The notes: generated by a model from the letters alone, not told the origin. Shown: positions 33,467-43,624, numbered from the stretch's first letter. The stretch: DNA of 64,000 nt from Neisseria sp. oral taxon 014 str. F0314 (GCF_005886145.1 NZ_CP040504.1:868001-932000); one strand, 5' to 3'. Numbers and translations are program-made.

Positions 33467-35545
33467 ATGAAAGCGTTGAAATCGTTTCTGATATGGGGCC
33501 TGGTGGTGCTGGTGGGCGTAATCGCCTTCGCCACCTTAGCCTTGAGCCGCGGCGAGCACATCAGTGCGGTATGGCTGGTCGTCGCTGCGGTTTCGGTGTA
33601 TTGCATCGCCTACCGTTTTTACAGCCTCTATATCTGTAAAAACATTTTGGAACTCGATGCACGGCGCATGACGCCGGCGGAACGCCACAACAACGGCGTG
33701 GATTATGTTCCGACCAATGAAAAAGTTTTGTTCGGCCACCATTTTGCGGCCATTGCCGGTGCTGGTCCGCTGGTCGGCCCCGTGCTGGCGTCGCAAATGG
33801 GTTATCTGCCGGGTACGCTGTGGATTATTTTCGGCGTGATTCTGGCCGGTGCGGTTCAGGACATGATGGTGCTGTTTATCTCGATGCGCCGCGACGGCAA
33901 ATCACTGGGCGACATCATCAAACAAGAGTTGGGTACGACTGCGGGCATCATCGCCTCCATCGGCATCCTGATGATTATGATCATCATCACTTCCGTGTTG
34001 GCCCTGATTGTGGTGAAAGCACTGACCCACAGTCCGTGGGGTACGTTTACCATTGCGGCAACCGTGCCTATCGCGCTGTTTATGGGGGTTTACGCCCGCT
34101 TCATCCGTCCGGGACGCATCGGCGAAATTTCGATTTTCGGTTTTGCCGGCCTTTTGTGCGCAGTGATTTTCGGTAACCATGTCGCCCAAAGCCCTATCGG
34201 CAACTGGTTCAACCTAGACGGCGTGCAGCTTGCCATCGGCATCATGCTTTACGGCGGCATTTCTTCGCTGCTGCCGGTATGGCTGTTGATGACCCCGCGC
34301 GATTATTTGGCCACCTTCTTGAAAATCGGTACGATTCTGGCTTTGGCCGTGGGCATCATCATCGTCGGCCCCGAGCTGAAAATGCCCGCCGTTACCCACT
34401 TCATAGACGGCAGCGGCCCGGTATTTGCAGGCGGACTGTTCCCGTTCCTGTTCATTACCATCGCCTGCGGTGCGGTATCCGGCTTCCACGCGCTGATTTC
34501 TTCGGGTACGACGCCGAAAATGATTGAAAACGAAACCCACGTCCGCGCTATCGGTTACGGCGGTATGCTGATGGAAAGTTTCGTGGCGATTATGGCCCTG
34601 TCGGCCGCCTGCGTGCTGGAACCCGGCGTGTACTTCGCCATGAACAGCCCCGCCGCCTTAATCGGTACCGACGCCGCAAACGCAGCCCAAGTGATTACCA
34701 ACCAGCTTCAGGTTCCGGTCGATGCGGCTACCCTGCTGAATACCGCCAAAGAAGTGGGCGAACACACCATCTTGTCCCGTGCGGGCGGTGCGCCGACTCT
34801 GGCCGTAGGTATGGCGCACATCATGAGCCAACTGATTCCGGGCGAAGCAATGATGGCCTTCTGGTACCACTTCGCACTACTGTTTGAAGCCATGTTCATT
34901 CTGACTGCCGTTGACGCGGGTACCCGTACTTCGCGCTTTATGTTCCAAGACCTGCTGGGCACATTCTCCAAATCGCTGGGTACCACCGGCGGTATGCCCG
35001 CCAACGTAATCGCCACCCTGCTGACCGTCGGTTCGTGGGGCTACTTCCTCTACACCGGCGTAACCGACCCGTTGGGCGGCATCAATTCGCTCTGGCCTTT
35101 GTTCGGCATCGGCAACCAGATGCTGGCGGGTATCGCGCTGATTATGGCGGCGGTAGTTTTAGTGAAGATGAAAAAAGAACGCTTTATCTGGGTTCCCATC
35201 ATCCCTGCCATCGGCCTGCTGGTTACTACTGCCGTGGCTTCCGTGCAAAAACTGTTTGACGACGATCCGCGCGTCAGCTTCTTGGCACATGCTGCGAAAT
35301 ACCGCGAGGCAGCCGCTGCCGGACAAGTTTTGTCTCCTGCCAAAGACATTTCGCAGATGGGGCAAATCGTGCTGAACGATTATGTCAACTCCGGTTTGTG
35401 CGCCGCCTTCATGCTGGTGGTGCTGTTCGTCGCCATCTACGGTTTGGTGGTTGCCCTTAAAGCCCGCAAAGTCGCATGGCCGACCGCCAAAGAAATCCCC
35501 GCAGTCTACCGCGACGAGGTGCAGAACAATGAAACGGCTGCTTAA
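33467..35545 (+). CDS. cstA: Carbon starvation protein A, peptide/pyruvate transporter family
   Basis: This 692-residue inner-membrane protein of the CstA family has about 16-18 hydrophobic segments. Conserved parts are VPTNEKVLFGHHFAAIAGAG near residue 85, GPLVGPVLASQMGYLPGTLW, MRRDGKSLGDIIKQELG, and FHALISSGTTPKMIENET near 345. CstA proteins import peptides or pyruvate when carbon is scarce. GAGG lies upstream of the ATG. Its stop overlaps the start of the small DUF466 gene, the usual partner. A terminator follows that gene. Confidence 0.95.
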   Translation: MKALKSFLIWGLVVLVGVIAFATLALSRGEHISAVWLVVAAVSVYCIAYRFYSLYICKNILELDARRMTPAERHNNGVDYVPTNEKVLFGHHFAAIAGAGPLVGPVLASQMGYLPGTLWIIFGVILAGAVQDMMVLFISMRRDGKSLGDIIKQELGTTAGIIASIGILMIMIIITSVLALIVVKALTHSPWGTFTIAATVPIALFMGVYARFIRPGRIGEISIFGFAGLLCAVIFGNHVAQSPIGNWFNLDGVQLAIGIMLYGGISSLLPVWLLMTPRDYLATFLKIGTILALAVGIIIVGPELKMPAVTHFIDGSGPVFAGGLFPFLFITIACGAVSGFHALISSGTTPKMIENETHVRAIGYGGMLMESFVAIMALSAACVLEPGVYFAMNSPAALIGTDAANAAQVITNQLQVPVDAATLLNTAKEVGEHTILSRAGGAPTLAVGMAHIMSQLIPGEAMMAFWYHFALLFEAMFILTAVDAGTRTSRFMFQDLLGTFSKSLGTTGGMPANVIATLLTVGSWGYFLYTGVTDPLGGINSLWPLFGIGNQMLAGIALIMAAVVLVKMKKERFIWVPIIPAIGLLVTTAVASVQKLFDDDPRVSFLAHAAKYREAAAAGQVLSPAKDISQMGQIVLNDYVNSGLCAAFMLVVLFVAIYGLVVALKARKVAWPTAKEIPAVYRDEVQNNETAA

Positions 35546-35741
35546 ACATCCGTTGGTAGACCGTCTGAAAAAGGCCTACCGCAACGCCTGCATCGCCGCA
35601 AACTACATGGCCGGCATCCCCGACTATGACCGTTACGTCGCGCAACAGCGCAAACACAATCCGAACGCGCCGGTCATGACGAGAAGCCAATTTGTAGACT
35701 ACTGCCGGATAAAGAGCAACGGCAACGGCCGCTGCTGCTGA
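35529..35741 (+). CDS. YbdD/YjiX (DUF466) small protein
   Basis: This 70-residue protein (MKRLLKHPLVDRLKKAYRNA, then CIAANYMAGIPDYDRYVAQQ) matches the short YbdD/YjiX family that accompanies CstA-type transporters. It overlaps the 3' end of cstA by 17 bp in another frame, implying coupled translation. The ending NGNGRCC is Cys-rich. The family role is unknown but tied to the transporter. Confidence 0.9.
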   Translation: MKRLLKHPLVDRLKKAYRNACIAANYMAGIPDYDRYVAQQRKHNPNAPVMTRSQFVDYCRIKSNGNGRCC

Positions 35742-35756
35742 GGCCGCTATGACAGC

Positions 35757-35790
35757 AAACCCCGTACGGAGCAAGCCGTACGGGTTTTTT
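35757..35790 (+). terminator. Rho-independent terminator of the cstA operon
   Basis: CCCGTACGG and CCGTACGGG form a perfect 9-bp stem followed by six T. Confidence 0.9.
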
Positions 35791-35917
35791 GTTGCCGGAT
35801 TGTATCGGTATACGCCTCCACGTTACCCAACAAACGGCAGGCATACAAAAAGCACTCCGCAGCAAACTGCAAAGTGCTTTTCCTTTTCAGACGGCCTAAG
35901 CGGCCAAAGGGATATTA

Positions 35918-36388
35918 TTAACGGGCCCGGCAGGAAGTATCCACTTTGTTGCCGTACGGATCGATAAACGAGAAGAAGGCCTCGTCGCCTTTCTGATGCC
36001 ATTCCGCACCTTTGCCGAACAAGCCTCTGCCGGCGGTATAGCGTTCGCCGGAACCAGATACGTCCGAAGACAATACGGCGCGTTTATCGTCCAGACGCAA
36101 TTCGATACGGTCGGGACTCAGGCTGCGGACTTGGACGGAAAGACCGTTTTCGCAATTGAATTTCGAATCAATCCGGCTGTTTCTGCGGGAACGTCGGTCA
36201 TCACGGTAATCGCGATCATTGCGATAGTCCCTATCGTCTCTGTCACGGTAACGCGGGCCGTGGTCGTAATGGTCGTAATCGCGCGCGCTGTTTTCACGCG
36301 AATAATCGTCGTAATACGGATCGTCGGCTACCACGCAGGCACTTAAGGCCAAGGCGGCGGCAATCGCCAGTAAAGCTTTTACTTTCAT
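35918..36388 (-). CDS. MliC-like lysozyme-inhibitor lipoprotein with Arg/Asp/Tyr-rich linker
   Basis: This 156-residue lipoprotein has lipobox LSAC (Cys18). Residues about 22-75 are an unusual Arg/Asp/Tyr repeat linker (RDRDDRDYRNDRDYRDDRRS). The C-terminal domain has the MliC/PliC pattern: FNCENGLSVQVRSLSPDRIE, then AGRGLFGKGAEWHQKGDEAF and a closing Cys. MliC proteins inhibit c-type lysozyme; related neisserial proteins include the adhesin complex protein. The start at 36388 has AGGAG upstream. Confidence 0.85.
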   Translation of the reverse strand: MKVKALLAIAAALALSACVVADDPYYDDYSRENSARDYDHYDHGPRYRDRDDRDYRNDRDYRDDRRSRRNSRIDSKFNCENGLSVQVRSLSPDRIELRLDDKRAVLSSDVSGSGERYTAGRGLFGKGAEWHQKGDEAFFSFIDPYGNKVDTSCRAR

Positions 36389-36566
36389 GTATTCGCTCCT
36401 GTAAACGTTACCTGTACCATACAGATAATCTGTCAAACATTATTATGAATATGCGCTTCGACAGGCAAGCCCGTTTAACCCGAATTTACCAGCAATTAAA
36501 CAGGGAAAACAGTATTGGGGCAGTCTGACAACTCAATTTTCAGACGGCCCCGCTTTCCGCCTTCGG

Positions 36567-37586
36567 TCAACCTATGGTTTGCAGGGAACCGTCCGGCATA
36601 ACCAGCCAGGTTTTCGCACCCGCCGCTCGGGAGGCCGTCTGAATATCCGCCTCATCCATTATCGAAAACGCGGTGGACAACGCATCCGCCGTCGCCGCTG
36701 TCGCCGCCATTACGCTGATGCTGCGGTAACGCGGCGTGCTGACGCCCGTGCGCGGGTCAAAAAGATGTGTGAACCGGCCCGCTTCGTCCATCGTCGTGCC
36801 GTAACCGCCCGACGTGGCAAAGGCTTCGTTTTGCAGCGGTACGGTCAGCAATACTTTTTCCTCATCCGACGGATTGCGGATGCCGACCTGCCAAGTATGG
36901 CGTTTATCCAAATCCAATCCGCGGATTTCGCCCATATCGACCAGCGCGCTCCTGATGCCGTTTTTCCTCAGCAACTCGACGACTTTGTCGGTGATATAGC
37001 CTTGTGCGATGCCGTTGAGCGATAAGCCCATGCCTTTTTTGGCAAACGCAACAGTCCGGTTGTCGAAACGGACATTATCAAACCCGACCAAACCCAATGC
37101 TTTCTCAATCTCACTTTGAGGCGGAGGGGTTTCCGTATTCGGATGGCGGCGGAAATAGCCGGCATACATGTCCCACAACGGCTGGATAGTCGGATCGAAC
37201 GCGCCTTTGGTCATCTTATGGATGTCGCTGCTCAAGCTCAACAAGGCCAGCATATCGGCGGGCGGATCGTTCAGACGGCCTTCACGGTTCAGCTTGCTAA
37301 TCAGGCTGTCGTCCCGATAGAGGCTGAATATTTTTTCCAGACGCGCCACTTCTGCCAACACTTTGCCGACCAGCAGTTCGGCGGTTTTCCGGTTGGTATG
37401 GTATAAACGCAGTTCCGCCCCCGAACCCAAGGCAATGCCTTTCCAAACGATCGGTTCTCCGTCTTCGGCCGGTTTTGTTTCACCATATCCCTGTTGCCGT
37501 CGCTTCCATACGAACGGCAGCGAGGCTCCGCCCGCGACAAAGGCGGCGATGGCAAAGAAACGGCGGCGAGTCAAAGGAGTGTTCAT
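36567..37586 (-). CDS. nosX: ApbE-type FMN transferase (NosX role)
   Basis: This 339-residue ApbE-family protein has a Tat-like or Sec signal (TRRRFFAIAAFVAGGAS). It covalently attaches FMN to a Thr of target proteins. Family features are FSLYRDDSLISKLNREG, the FAD-binding GMGLSLNGIAQGYITDKVVE and ALVDMGEIR, and the late ATADALSTAFSIM with metal-binding Asp/Thr. As the last gene of the nos cluster its target is almost surely the FMN domain of NosR. A DUS lies inside near 36640. Confidence 0.92.
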   Translation of the reverse strand: MNTPLTRRRFFAIAAFVAGGASLPFVWKRRQQGYGETKPAEDGEPIVWKGIALGSGAELRLYHTNRKTAELLVGKVLAEVARLEKIFSLYRDDSLISKLNREGRLNDPPADMLALLSLSSDIHKMTKGAFDPTIQPLWDMYAGYFRRHPNTETPPPQSEIEKALGLVGFDNVRFDNRTVAFAKKGMGLSLNGIAQGYITDKVVELLRKNGIRSALVDMGEIRGLDLDKRHTWQVGIRNPSDEEKVLLTVPLQNEAFATSGGYGTTMDEAGRFTHLFDPRTGVSTPRYRSISVMAATAATADALSTAFSIMDEADIQTASRAAGAKTWLVMPDGSLQTIG

Positions 37587-37689
37587 CGGTTTTCCGTTTT
37601 AAATTTTTAAAATGCAAAGATACGGCCGCATGACCATAAAACATAAAGCCATGACTGGAACCAGCATGGCTTTCGCGTTTTCAGACGGC

Positions 37690-38187
37690 CTATTTGAAGA
37701 TATAGGCTTCCGGCATTTCGTCGAAACCGACGACCTTGCCGCCCTTCTCTTGCGCAAATTTCTCGGCTTGCGCCTTGTCGGCAAATGGCAGCGCGTCTTC
37801 CGCCCCCATGCCGCCGACAAAACCGCTTTCAATCACATAATAGGCTTTTTTCGCATCTATCCATGCGTTGTCGGCGTTCGGATTTGTCCAATCGGTAACT
37901 TTGCCCATATCGGTTACATAAATCATGCTGATGCCTTTCGGCTCTTCGGGCAGTTTGGTATAACCGAACATCTGTTTGATGGTGGAAAACCAGACGGGCC
38001 GGTCGGGTTTGCCGTTCAGGAAAATCTGAGCTTTCGGGCCGTTGTGTTCCGAAAGGTTCATGGTGCAGTAGTGACCGACCGAAGCATCGGTAATCTGCTG
38101 CGGTGCGGGCGGAGCGGTATTTTCGCTTTTGCCGCCGCAGGCCGCCAGCAGTAATACGGTAAAAAGTGCCGATAAGGTTTTCTTCAT
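37690..38187 (-). CDS. nosL: NosL copper chaperone lipoprotein
   Basis: This 165-residue lipoprotein (lipobox LLAAC, Cys16) delivers Cu(I) for NosZ CuZ assembly. The copper-site region is SVGHYCTMNLSEHNGPK, with Cys and Met spaced as in NosL. Later segments are PVWFSTIKQMFGYTKLPEEP and GMGAEDALPFADKAQAEKFA. The start at 38187 overlaps nosY by 4 bp; the longer frame is rejected because it lies inside nosY. Confidence 0.93.
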   Translation of the reverse strand: MKKTLSALFTVLLLAACGGKSENTAPPAPQQITDASVGHYCTMNLSEHNGPKAQIFLNGKPDRPVWFSTIKQMFGYTKLPEEPKGISMIYVTDMGKVTDWTNPNADNAWIDAKKAYYVIESGFVGGMGAEDALPFADKAQAEKFAQEKGGKVVGFDEMPEAYIFK

Positions 38188-39014
38188 ATCTGTCGCCTTC
38201 CAAAAATCCATGCCGCCAGAACCAGCGGGACAAAGACCCACAGTACCTGTGCAGCCAACAAAACGGGGACAGTCAGGCTGATTTGTTCGCTCAACCCTGC
38301 CATACCTGCATACATAGCGGTATTTTCGTAACCCGTCAAGTTAAGCAGGCGGTAAATATCGGCCGGATTGAGCAGCAAAATACCTTCAACCACGGGCGCG
38401 GTAATGGTTTGCTCGCTATCGGCCACCAAAACGCCCAGCAAGGTCATATCGAAAATCACCACGAAAAACAGCCATACGCCGATAGCGACACCCGCCGCCG
38501 TGCCGCGTTCTTTGACCTTGGCACTGATAACATAGCCCATCGCCAGAAACGCCGCGCCGAGAACGACGCTGGCGGCTATCAGCAATGCAAAGGGTTTCCA
38601 TGCGGCGATGTCGATGCCGCCGTTGGCCAGTTGCAACGCGATACCCGCCAAGCCGTAGCCCGCTGCGGTGGCGAGGGTAAGGATGATGATGTGGCCGATG
38701 AACTTTCCGGCCAGAATCTGCACGCGCGACACGGGGTAACTGAGCAGCAACGCCATCGTGCCGCGTTCGATTTCGCCGATGAGCGCATCATAGGAAAGCA
38801 GCATGGCAATCAGCGGTATCAGGAAAATCGACAGGCTGGAGAGGCTGACGACGGTTACGGTCAGCGGGTCGACTTTAACTGAACCGGTCGGCGTGCTGCC
38901 CAGAAAACCGAGCGACAATGCCAGCGCGGCCAAAAGCATGGTGGCGGCCAGCACCCAGCGGTTGCGCAGGCTGTCGCGCACTTCTTTGCCGGTAATAATC
39001 CAAACGGGGTTCAT
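38184..39014 (-). CDS. nosY: NosY ABC permease
   Basis: This 276-residue membrane protein has about six transmembrane helices and matches NosY (ABC-2 type). It starts MNPVWIITGKEVRDSLRNRW, and has LLSYDALIGEIERGTMALLL and SYPVSRVQILAGKFIGHI. It pairs with the ATPase NosF and passes a sulphur species or signal to periplasmic NosD for CuZ building. It overlaps nosF and nosL by 4 bp each. Confidence 0.94.
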   Translation of the reverse strand: MNPVWIITGKEVRDSLRNRWVLAATMLLAALALSLGFLGSTPTGSVKVDPLTVTVVSLSSLSIFLIPLIAMLLSYDALIGEIERGTMALLLSYPVSRVQILAGKFIGHIIILTLATAAGYGLAGIALQLANGGIDIAAWKPFALLIAASVVLGAAFLAMGYVISAKVKERGTAAGVAIGVWLFFVVIFDMTLLGVLVADSEQTITAPVVEGILLLNPADIYRLLNLTGYENTAMYAGMAGLSEQISLTVPVLLAAQVLWVFVPLVLAAWIFGRRQI

Positions 39015-39904
39015 ACTTCTTCCCTTTTCAATAATTGTGCATACATATCGTCCAGCGTCGGCGTGTGGATGTCGATATAGTTGAGACGGCTCAAATCACC
39101 CAGTTCGCCCAGCAGCGCCATACGCTCCTCCGCTTTGCACTGCGCGCGGTAGAGGAGGCCGTCTGAATGCTGCCAGCGTTCAGACAGCGGCACCCGCTCT
39201 TTCAGGCGCACGGTTACGGTGAGCGGCAGCCCGCTTTGGATGTGCAATTCGTCCATGCTGCCGTCGGCGACTTTGACGCCGTTCCTCATAACCACGATGC
39301 GGTCGGCATGGCCGTCCAATTCCGCCAGCGCGTGCGTACTGAGCAATACTGTCGCACCTTTGCCGTTAAGTTCGCGCACGACTTCGTAAAACATCTGCCG
39401 CGAGGCAGGGTCGAGGCCGGTGGTCGGTTCGTCGAACAACAATACTTTCGGTTCGCCAAGCAGGGCCTGTGCCAACGCCAAACGCTGGCGCATCCCTTTG
39501 GAATAGGTGCCCACGCGGCGGCCTGCGGCCTGTAAAATGCCGACGCGCTCCAGCAGCTCCCTGTTTTTCGCCAACGGCTGTTTTTTCAGTTTGGCATAAA
39601 ACGCCATCGTTTCGATGCCGGTCAGCGAAGGATGCAGCGCGACGGTTTCGGGCAGATAGCCGATCTGGGCGCGCACCTGCGCGCCCGCCTTGCTGCCCGT
39701 ACGCTCGCCCAAAAGCATGACCTCGCCTTCGTTCGGCGTAATCAGACCTAGAATCAGCTTGATGATGGTGGATTTGCCTGCGCCGTTATGTCCGGCCAGA
39801 CCCACGCTCTCCCCTGCCTTCAATACCAAATCGACTTGGTTGACGGCACGTTGTTCGCCGAAACGCTTGGTAACGTTTCTCAACTCGACGTGGTTGGTGC
39901 TCAT
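39011..39904 (-). CDS. nosF: NosF ABC ATPase
   Basis: This 297-residue ATPase has Walker A GHNGAGKSTI, signature YSKGMRQRLALAQALLGEPK and Walker B VLLFDEPTTGLDPASRQ. It energises NosY and couples to NosD for maturation of the CuZ centre. The start MSTNHVELRNVTKRFGEQ at 39904 has AAGGAAAC upstream. A DUS lies near 39164 inside the gene and another upstream of the start. Confidence 0.95.
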   Translation of the reverse strand: MSTNHVELRNVTKRFGEQRAVNQVDLVLKAGESVGLAGHNGAGKSTIIKLILGLITPNEGEVMLLGERTGSKAGAQVRAQIGYLPETVALHPSLTGIETMAFYAKLKKQPLAKNRELLERVGILQAAGRRVGTYSKGMRQRLALAQALLGEPKVLLFDEPTTGLDPASRQMFYEVVRELNGKGATVLLSTHALAELDGHADRIVVMRNGVKVADGSMDELHIQSGLPLTVTVRLKERVPLSERWQHSDGLLYRAQCKAEERMALLGELGDLSRLNYIDIHTPTLDDMYAQLLKREEV

Positions 39905-40009
39905 GAATGTTTCCTTGTGTATGGATTGTTTTTTCAGACGGCCCCGGCAGGCCTTCAGGCCGTCTGAAAGCAAAGACTGGCTTGGCGTGCGGGTGTTGCG
40001 CCGCAGCGG

Positions 40010-41380
40010 CTACATTCCGCCGCCGCTGATTGCGCCGTTTCCTGCGCTATTCCACTCCGATTTCTGCGACTGTGCTTCCTTGATTAACCGGTCTTTCATT
40101 GCCTGATACTTGGTCATGGTTTTATTGACAAACGGTTTCATCAGCGGCTTGCTGTCGGTTACGCCGCCGGGCAGGATGGCGGGAAACTGCGACTGCGCCC
40201 ATTTGACGATGCTGACCGCCGGACTGTTCATCAACAGCCGCGCAACGGGCGCGCGCCAAATGATTTGGTCGGTAACCCCGTTCGGACGGTACGCGTTGTC
40301 GCCGAAGCCGTCGCCGTCTAGGTCGAACGAACTGTTGTCGCTCCAGTAATTGCCGCGGCCTCCTTCGCCCCAGTCGAGAAAGCGGGTGCTGACGTATTTG
40401 ACCTGGCTTTCGTTGTTGATGAAGGAATTGTCGGTCAGCTTCGTGCCTTCTATGGCGGCGGTGAAATGGATGCCGATATTGCAGTTTTCAAAATAATTTC
40501 CGTGCAGGTTGTTGTAGTTGGCGTTATACACGAACACGCATTTGTCAGCTTTGTAAATCACATTGTCGGCAACGTCGGAATAGTTGACATAGTTGAGCAT
40601 GATGCCTTGGTCGCGGCTGCCGACGGCGATATTGCCATATATTTTCAGGCGGTCGGAAAACATCAGGGCATAGCCGATGTTGTTGCCCACGGAAATATTG
40701 CCGCTGACTTCGCTGTCGTTGGTATACATATAGTGCACGGCATAACGCAGGTGAGAGAAGCGGTTGTTTTTATAGGTATTGTTAGTACTGGTATTGGAAA
40801 AAATACCGTCGCGCCCCTGCGAAATATCGTTGCCGACCACCTGCGAACCGGGCGCGTTCCAAACGGTTACGCCGTTGCCGCGCTCGGCCACGCGCAATTT
40901 GGTGTCGCCGACGATTTTATTGCCGCGCACCATCGCGTTTTTCGGGCCATGCAGGTACACGCCTACCGAATTTTCCAGAATATTATTGTTTTCCACCAAG
41001 GCATTGGCAGCAGTTTCTTCAAGATATACGCCTGCATCCATTGCGGGCAGGCTGAGGCCGGATTGGGTAACGGTCAGATTGCGCAAAACAACGTTGGGAG
41101 CGTGTACGGCAATGGTACGGCCGCTGCGGTCTCCTTGGATTTTGGCGGAGCGGTCGGCAGGGCCTTCGATGGTCAGGGGTTTGTCGATATAAAGTTTGGT
41201 TTTGTACACACCCGAAGCCAGTTTCAGGATATCGCCTGCTTGGGCTTGGGCTACGGCTTCTGCCAGATTGCTGCCGGCCGGAACGGAGACGACTGCGGCA
41301 GAGGCCGTCTGAAACAGACCGCCGAGCATAAATATCAAGACGGTACGTTGCCGTAGGTGGAGACAGGATGGTGTGTGCAT
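40010..41380 (-). CDS. nosD: NosD periplasmic CuZ-maturation protein
   Basis: This 456-residue periplasmic protein has a signal peptide (VLIFMLGGLFQTASAA) and a right-handed parallel beta-helix of carbohydrate-binding/sugar-hydrolase type repeats (for example NALVENNNILENSVGVYLHG, NMVRGNKI-like turns). It is needed with NosF/NosY to insert the CuZ cluster. The C-terminal region has FPAILPGGVTDSKPLMKP. It lies directly between nosZ and nosF. Confidence 0.94.
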   Translation of the reverse strand: MHTPSCLHLRQRTVLIFMLGGLFQTASAAVVSVPAGSNLAEAVAQAQAGDILKLASGVYKTKLYIDKPLTIEGPADRSAKIQGDRSGRTIAVHAPNVVLRNLTVTQSGLSLPAMDAGVYLEETAANALVENNNILENSVGVYLHGPKNAMVRGNKIVGDTKLRVAERGNGVTVWNAPGSQVVGNDISQGRDGIFSNTSTNNTYKNNRFSHLRYAVHYMYTNDSEVSGNISVGNNIGYALMFSDRLKIYGNIAVGSRDQGIMLNYVNYSDVADNVIYKADKCVFVYNANYNNLHGNYFENCNIGIHFTAAIEGTKLTDNSFINNESQVKYVSTRFLDWGEGGRGNYWSDNSSFDLDGDGFGDNAYRPNGVTDQIIWRAPVARLLMNSPAVSIVKWAQSQFPAILPGGVTDSKPLMKPFVNKTMTKYQAMKDRLIKEAQSQKSEWNSAGNGAISGGGM

Positions 41381-41525
41381 AGTTAGTTTCTCTGTTTTTC
41401 AGACGGCCTCATGCGGATACCGCAACACAAAGGCAGGCTTCGTTACGGCCGAACCGATAAGCGCGTTCTCAAAAGCGTCGGCATTATAGCAAAACCGCCT
41501 GTTGCCAAACGGCTTTACTATAAAG

Positions 41526-41561
41526 AGGCCGTCTGAAAATCCAAGTCTTTTCAGACGGCCT
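41526..41561. terminator. DUS hairpin downstream of nosZ
   Basis: Perfect inverted AGGCCGTCTGAAAA pair. It lies between nosZ and nosD, so it may lower nosD-X expression relative to nosZ. The 206-bp gap 41381-41586 has no gene. Confidence 0.6.
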
Positions 41562-41586
41562 GCTTGTTTAAGCCAGCAAACCGGAA

Positions 41587-43554
41587 TTATTTGGGCTTAA
41601 CAATCATCTGGCCTGACATTTCCATATGCAGTGCATGGCAGAACCATTGGCAGTAGTACCAGTGCACGCCCGGACGGACGGCTTTGAAGGTTACCGACTG
41701 GGTAGCCTGCGGGCTGATTTCCATCGCGATGCCGTAGCCTTCCAAAGTGAAGCCGTGGGTCAGGTCTTCGATGGTCTCGACGTTGGTTACATATACGGTT
41801 ACTTCGTCGCCTTGGTTCACTTCGAATTGCGGGACGCTGAATGCGGGCGCGACGGCGGTCATGTACACGCGGACTTTGTTGCCTTCGCGTATGACTTTGG
41901 AGGCTTTTTCCAATTCCACACCGTCTTTTTTAGCCTGTTCCACGGCATCTTCCCAGAACCACGGGTCTTTGCGGTCCCATGTTTTTTTCGGATGAACTTT
42001 GGATGCTGCAACCAAGCACAAGTCGTGCGGTTCGGCAAACGTCGGATTGTCGTGTACCAAACGCATTTGGTCGCCGGAAATATCGATTAACTGGTCGCAT
42101 TCGGGTTTCAACGGACCGGCGTTCAGGAAACGGTCTTTGGAGAATTTGTTCAAAGACACCAGCCATTTACCGTCAGCCTCTTTGGTTTCGCCCATCGTGG
42201 TGTGGTTATGGCCCGGCTGGTAGTGAACGTCCAGTTTTTGTTTGACCGGATCAATCTTCTCGCCTTTGTAGGCTTTGATGGCGTCGTCAATATTCCATTT
42301 CACCATCTGACTGTCGATAAACAGCGTAGTGTAGGCATTGCCGCGGCCGTCAAACGCAGTATGCAACGGACCTAAACCCAACTGCGGTTCCGCCACGACG
42401 ACATCGCGCTCTTTGATTTTACCGGCGAACAGGTCGTCCAGCTTACTCACGTCCAAGACGGTAACGGTCGGGGACAGTTTACCGTTGAGCATGATGTATT
42501 TGCCGTCAGGGGAGGCATTACAGCCGTGCGGAGAGTTCGGAACGGGGATGTAGCGTGTATAGGGGGATTTGGCTTCGGCACGGCCATCCAACATTTTCAC
42601 ACCGTTGACTTCTTTGAAGTCGCCTTTTTTGATGCCTTCTTCAATGGCGGCAAGATTGAAGACCACACACCAGTCCTGCTCGTTGGAAGAAGCACCTTGT
42701 ACGGTCAGGGCGCGTTCGGAGTTGTAGCAGGTGGAGAAGGAGTATTTGCCTTGGTAGTCGGCATCGCCGTTATCCAAGTTACCGTCCACCAATACCTGCC
42801 ATGCAATGTTCATGGTTTCGCCGTCGATTGCGGTATAAACGGCATTCCAAGTTTTCGGGTCGTTCCAAGTACCGACACCGCTTACCGGCACGATGTGTTC
42901 GCCGTTGGCAAAGACATAGCCGGTTTTCGGATAACGTTGCGGACGCAGGCCGTGTACGCCGGAAACATTAGGGATTTCCGTGATTTTGTCGGTTTTCATG
43001 AAATCCAGACGGATGCGGCAGACACGGTTGTTGGCCTTGTCGTTGGCATAGGCGTAGCGGCCGTCGTAAGTTTGGTCGGTAAACGACAAATGCGGGTGGT
43101 GCAGGTCGCCGTTAGGATAGCAGCGCAAACCGCTGTCCTTCAGAAACTGATTAGTTTCCGGCGTATTTGTCGCATTCAGGATTTTCAGGCTTTCATTGGT
43201 GCGTCCCCAACCGGTCGCACTATCCATATTGAACACAGGAATACGCATCAGTTCGCGCATGGAAGGTACGCCGATCAAGCGCATTTCACCCGATTGACCG
43301 CCCGACAGGAAACCGTAGTATTGGTCGAGTTCGCCCGGACCGACTTCGGAAGTCTGCTCACCGGGTTTTCCGTGCGATTCTGTTTTGGCGGCAGATGCGG
43401 CACCTGAAGCCGCGCCTTTGTCGCCACCCTCGTTTTTAGAACAGCCGGCAAGGCCCAGCAGGCCCGCACCGGCAAGACCGGCGCCGGAAGCTGCGGCCGT
43501 GCCTAGAAATGAACGGCGGCTTAAACCATTTTGTTCTAATTTTTCGTCTGACAT
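41587..43554 (-). CDS. nosZ: Nitrous oxide reductase NosZ (Tat-exported, lipobox present)
   Basis: This 655-residue enzyme reduces N2O to N2. It has a Tat signal ([16 protein letters not shown]) that ends in a lipobox-like GLAGC, so it may be a lipoprotein. The seven-bladed propeller carries CuZ histidines, including [27 protein letters not shown], and [10 protein letters not shown]. The C-terminal cupredoxin has the CuA site [18 protein letters not shown]. The sequence is full length with no frameshift. AAGGAGAG precedes the ATG. Confidence 0.97.
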   Translation of the reverse strand: MSDEKLEQNGLSRRSFLGTAAASGAGLAGAGLLGLAGCSKNEGGDKGAASGAASAAKTESHGKPGEQTSEVGPGELDQYYGFLSGGQSGEMRLIGVPSMRELMRIPVFNMDSATGWGRTNESLKILNATNTPETNQFLKDSGLRCYPNGDLHHPHLSFTDQTYDGRYAYANDKANNRVCRIRLDFMKTDKITEIPNVSGVHGLRPQRYPKTGYVFANGEHIVPVSGVGTWNDPKTWNAVYTAIDGETMNIAWQVLVDGNLDNGDADYQGKYSFSTCYNSERALTVQGASSNEQDWCVVFNLAAIEEGIKKGDFKEVNGVKMLDGRAEAKSPYTRYIPVPNSPHGCNASPDGKYIMLNGKLSPTVTVLDVSKLDDLFAGKIKERDVVVAEPQLGLGPLHTAFDGRGNAYTTLFIDSQMVKWNIDDAIKAYKGEKIDPVKQKLDVHYQPGHNHTTMGETKEADGKWLVSLNKFSKDRFLNAGPLKPECDQLIDISGDQMRLVHDNPTFAEPHDLCLVAASKVHPKKTWDRKDPWFWEDAVEQAKKDGVELEKASKVIREGNKVRVYMTAVAPAFSVPQFEVNQGDEVTVYVTNVETIEDLTHGFTLEGYGIAMEISPQATQSVTFKAVRPGVHWYYCQWFCHALHMEMSGQMIVKPK

Positions 43555-43624
43555 ACAACTCTCCTTGGATAAAATTCGGTAATCGGCCTTTTTTCAGACT
43601 GCCTACCGTTGTGGATAAAAATTC

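Noticed and set aside
42526..43407. 293-residue plus ORF and a similar 296-residue ORF at 40466-41356
   Set aside because: Antisense shadows of nosZ and nosD.
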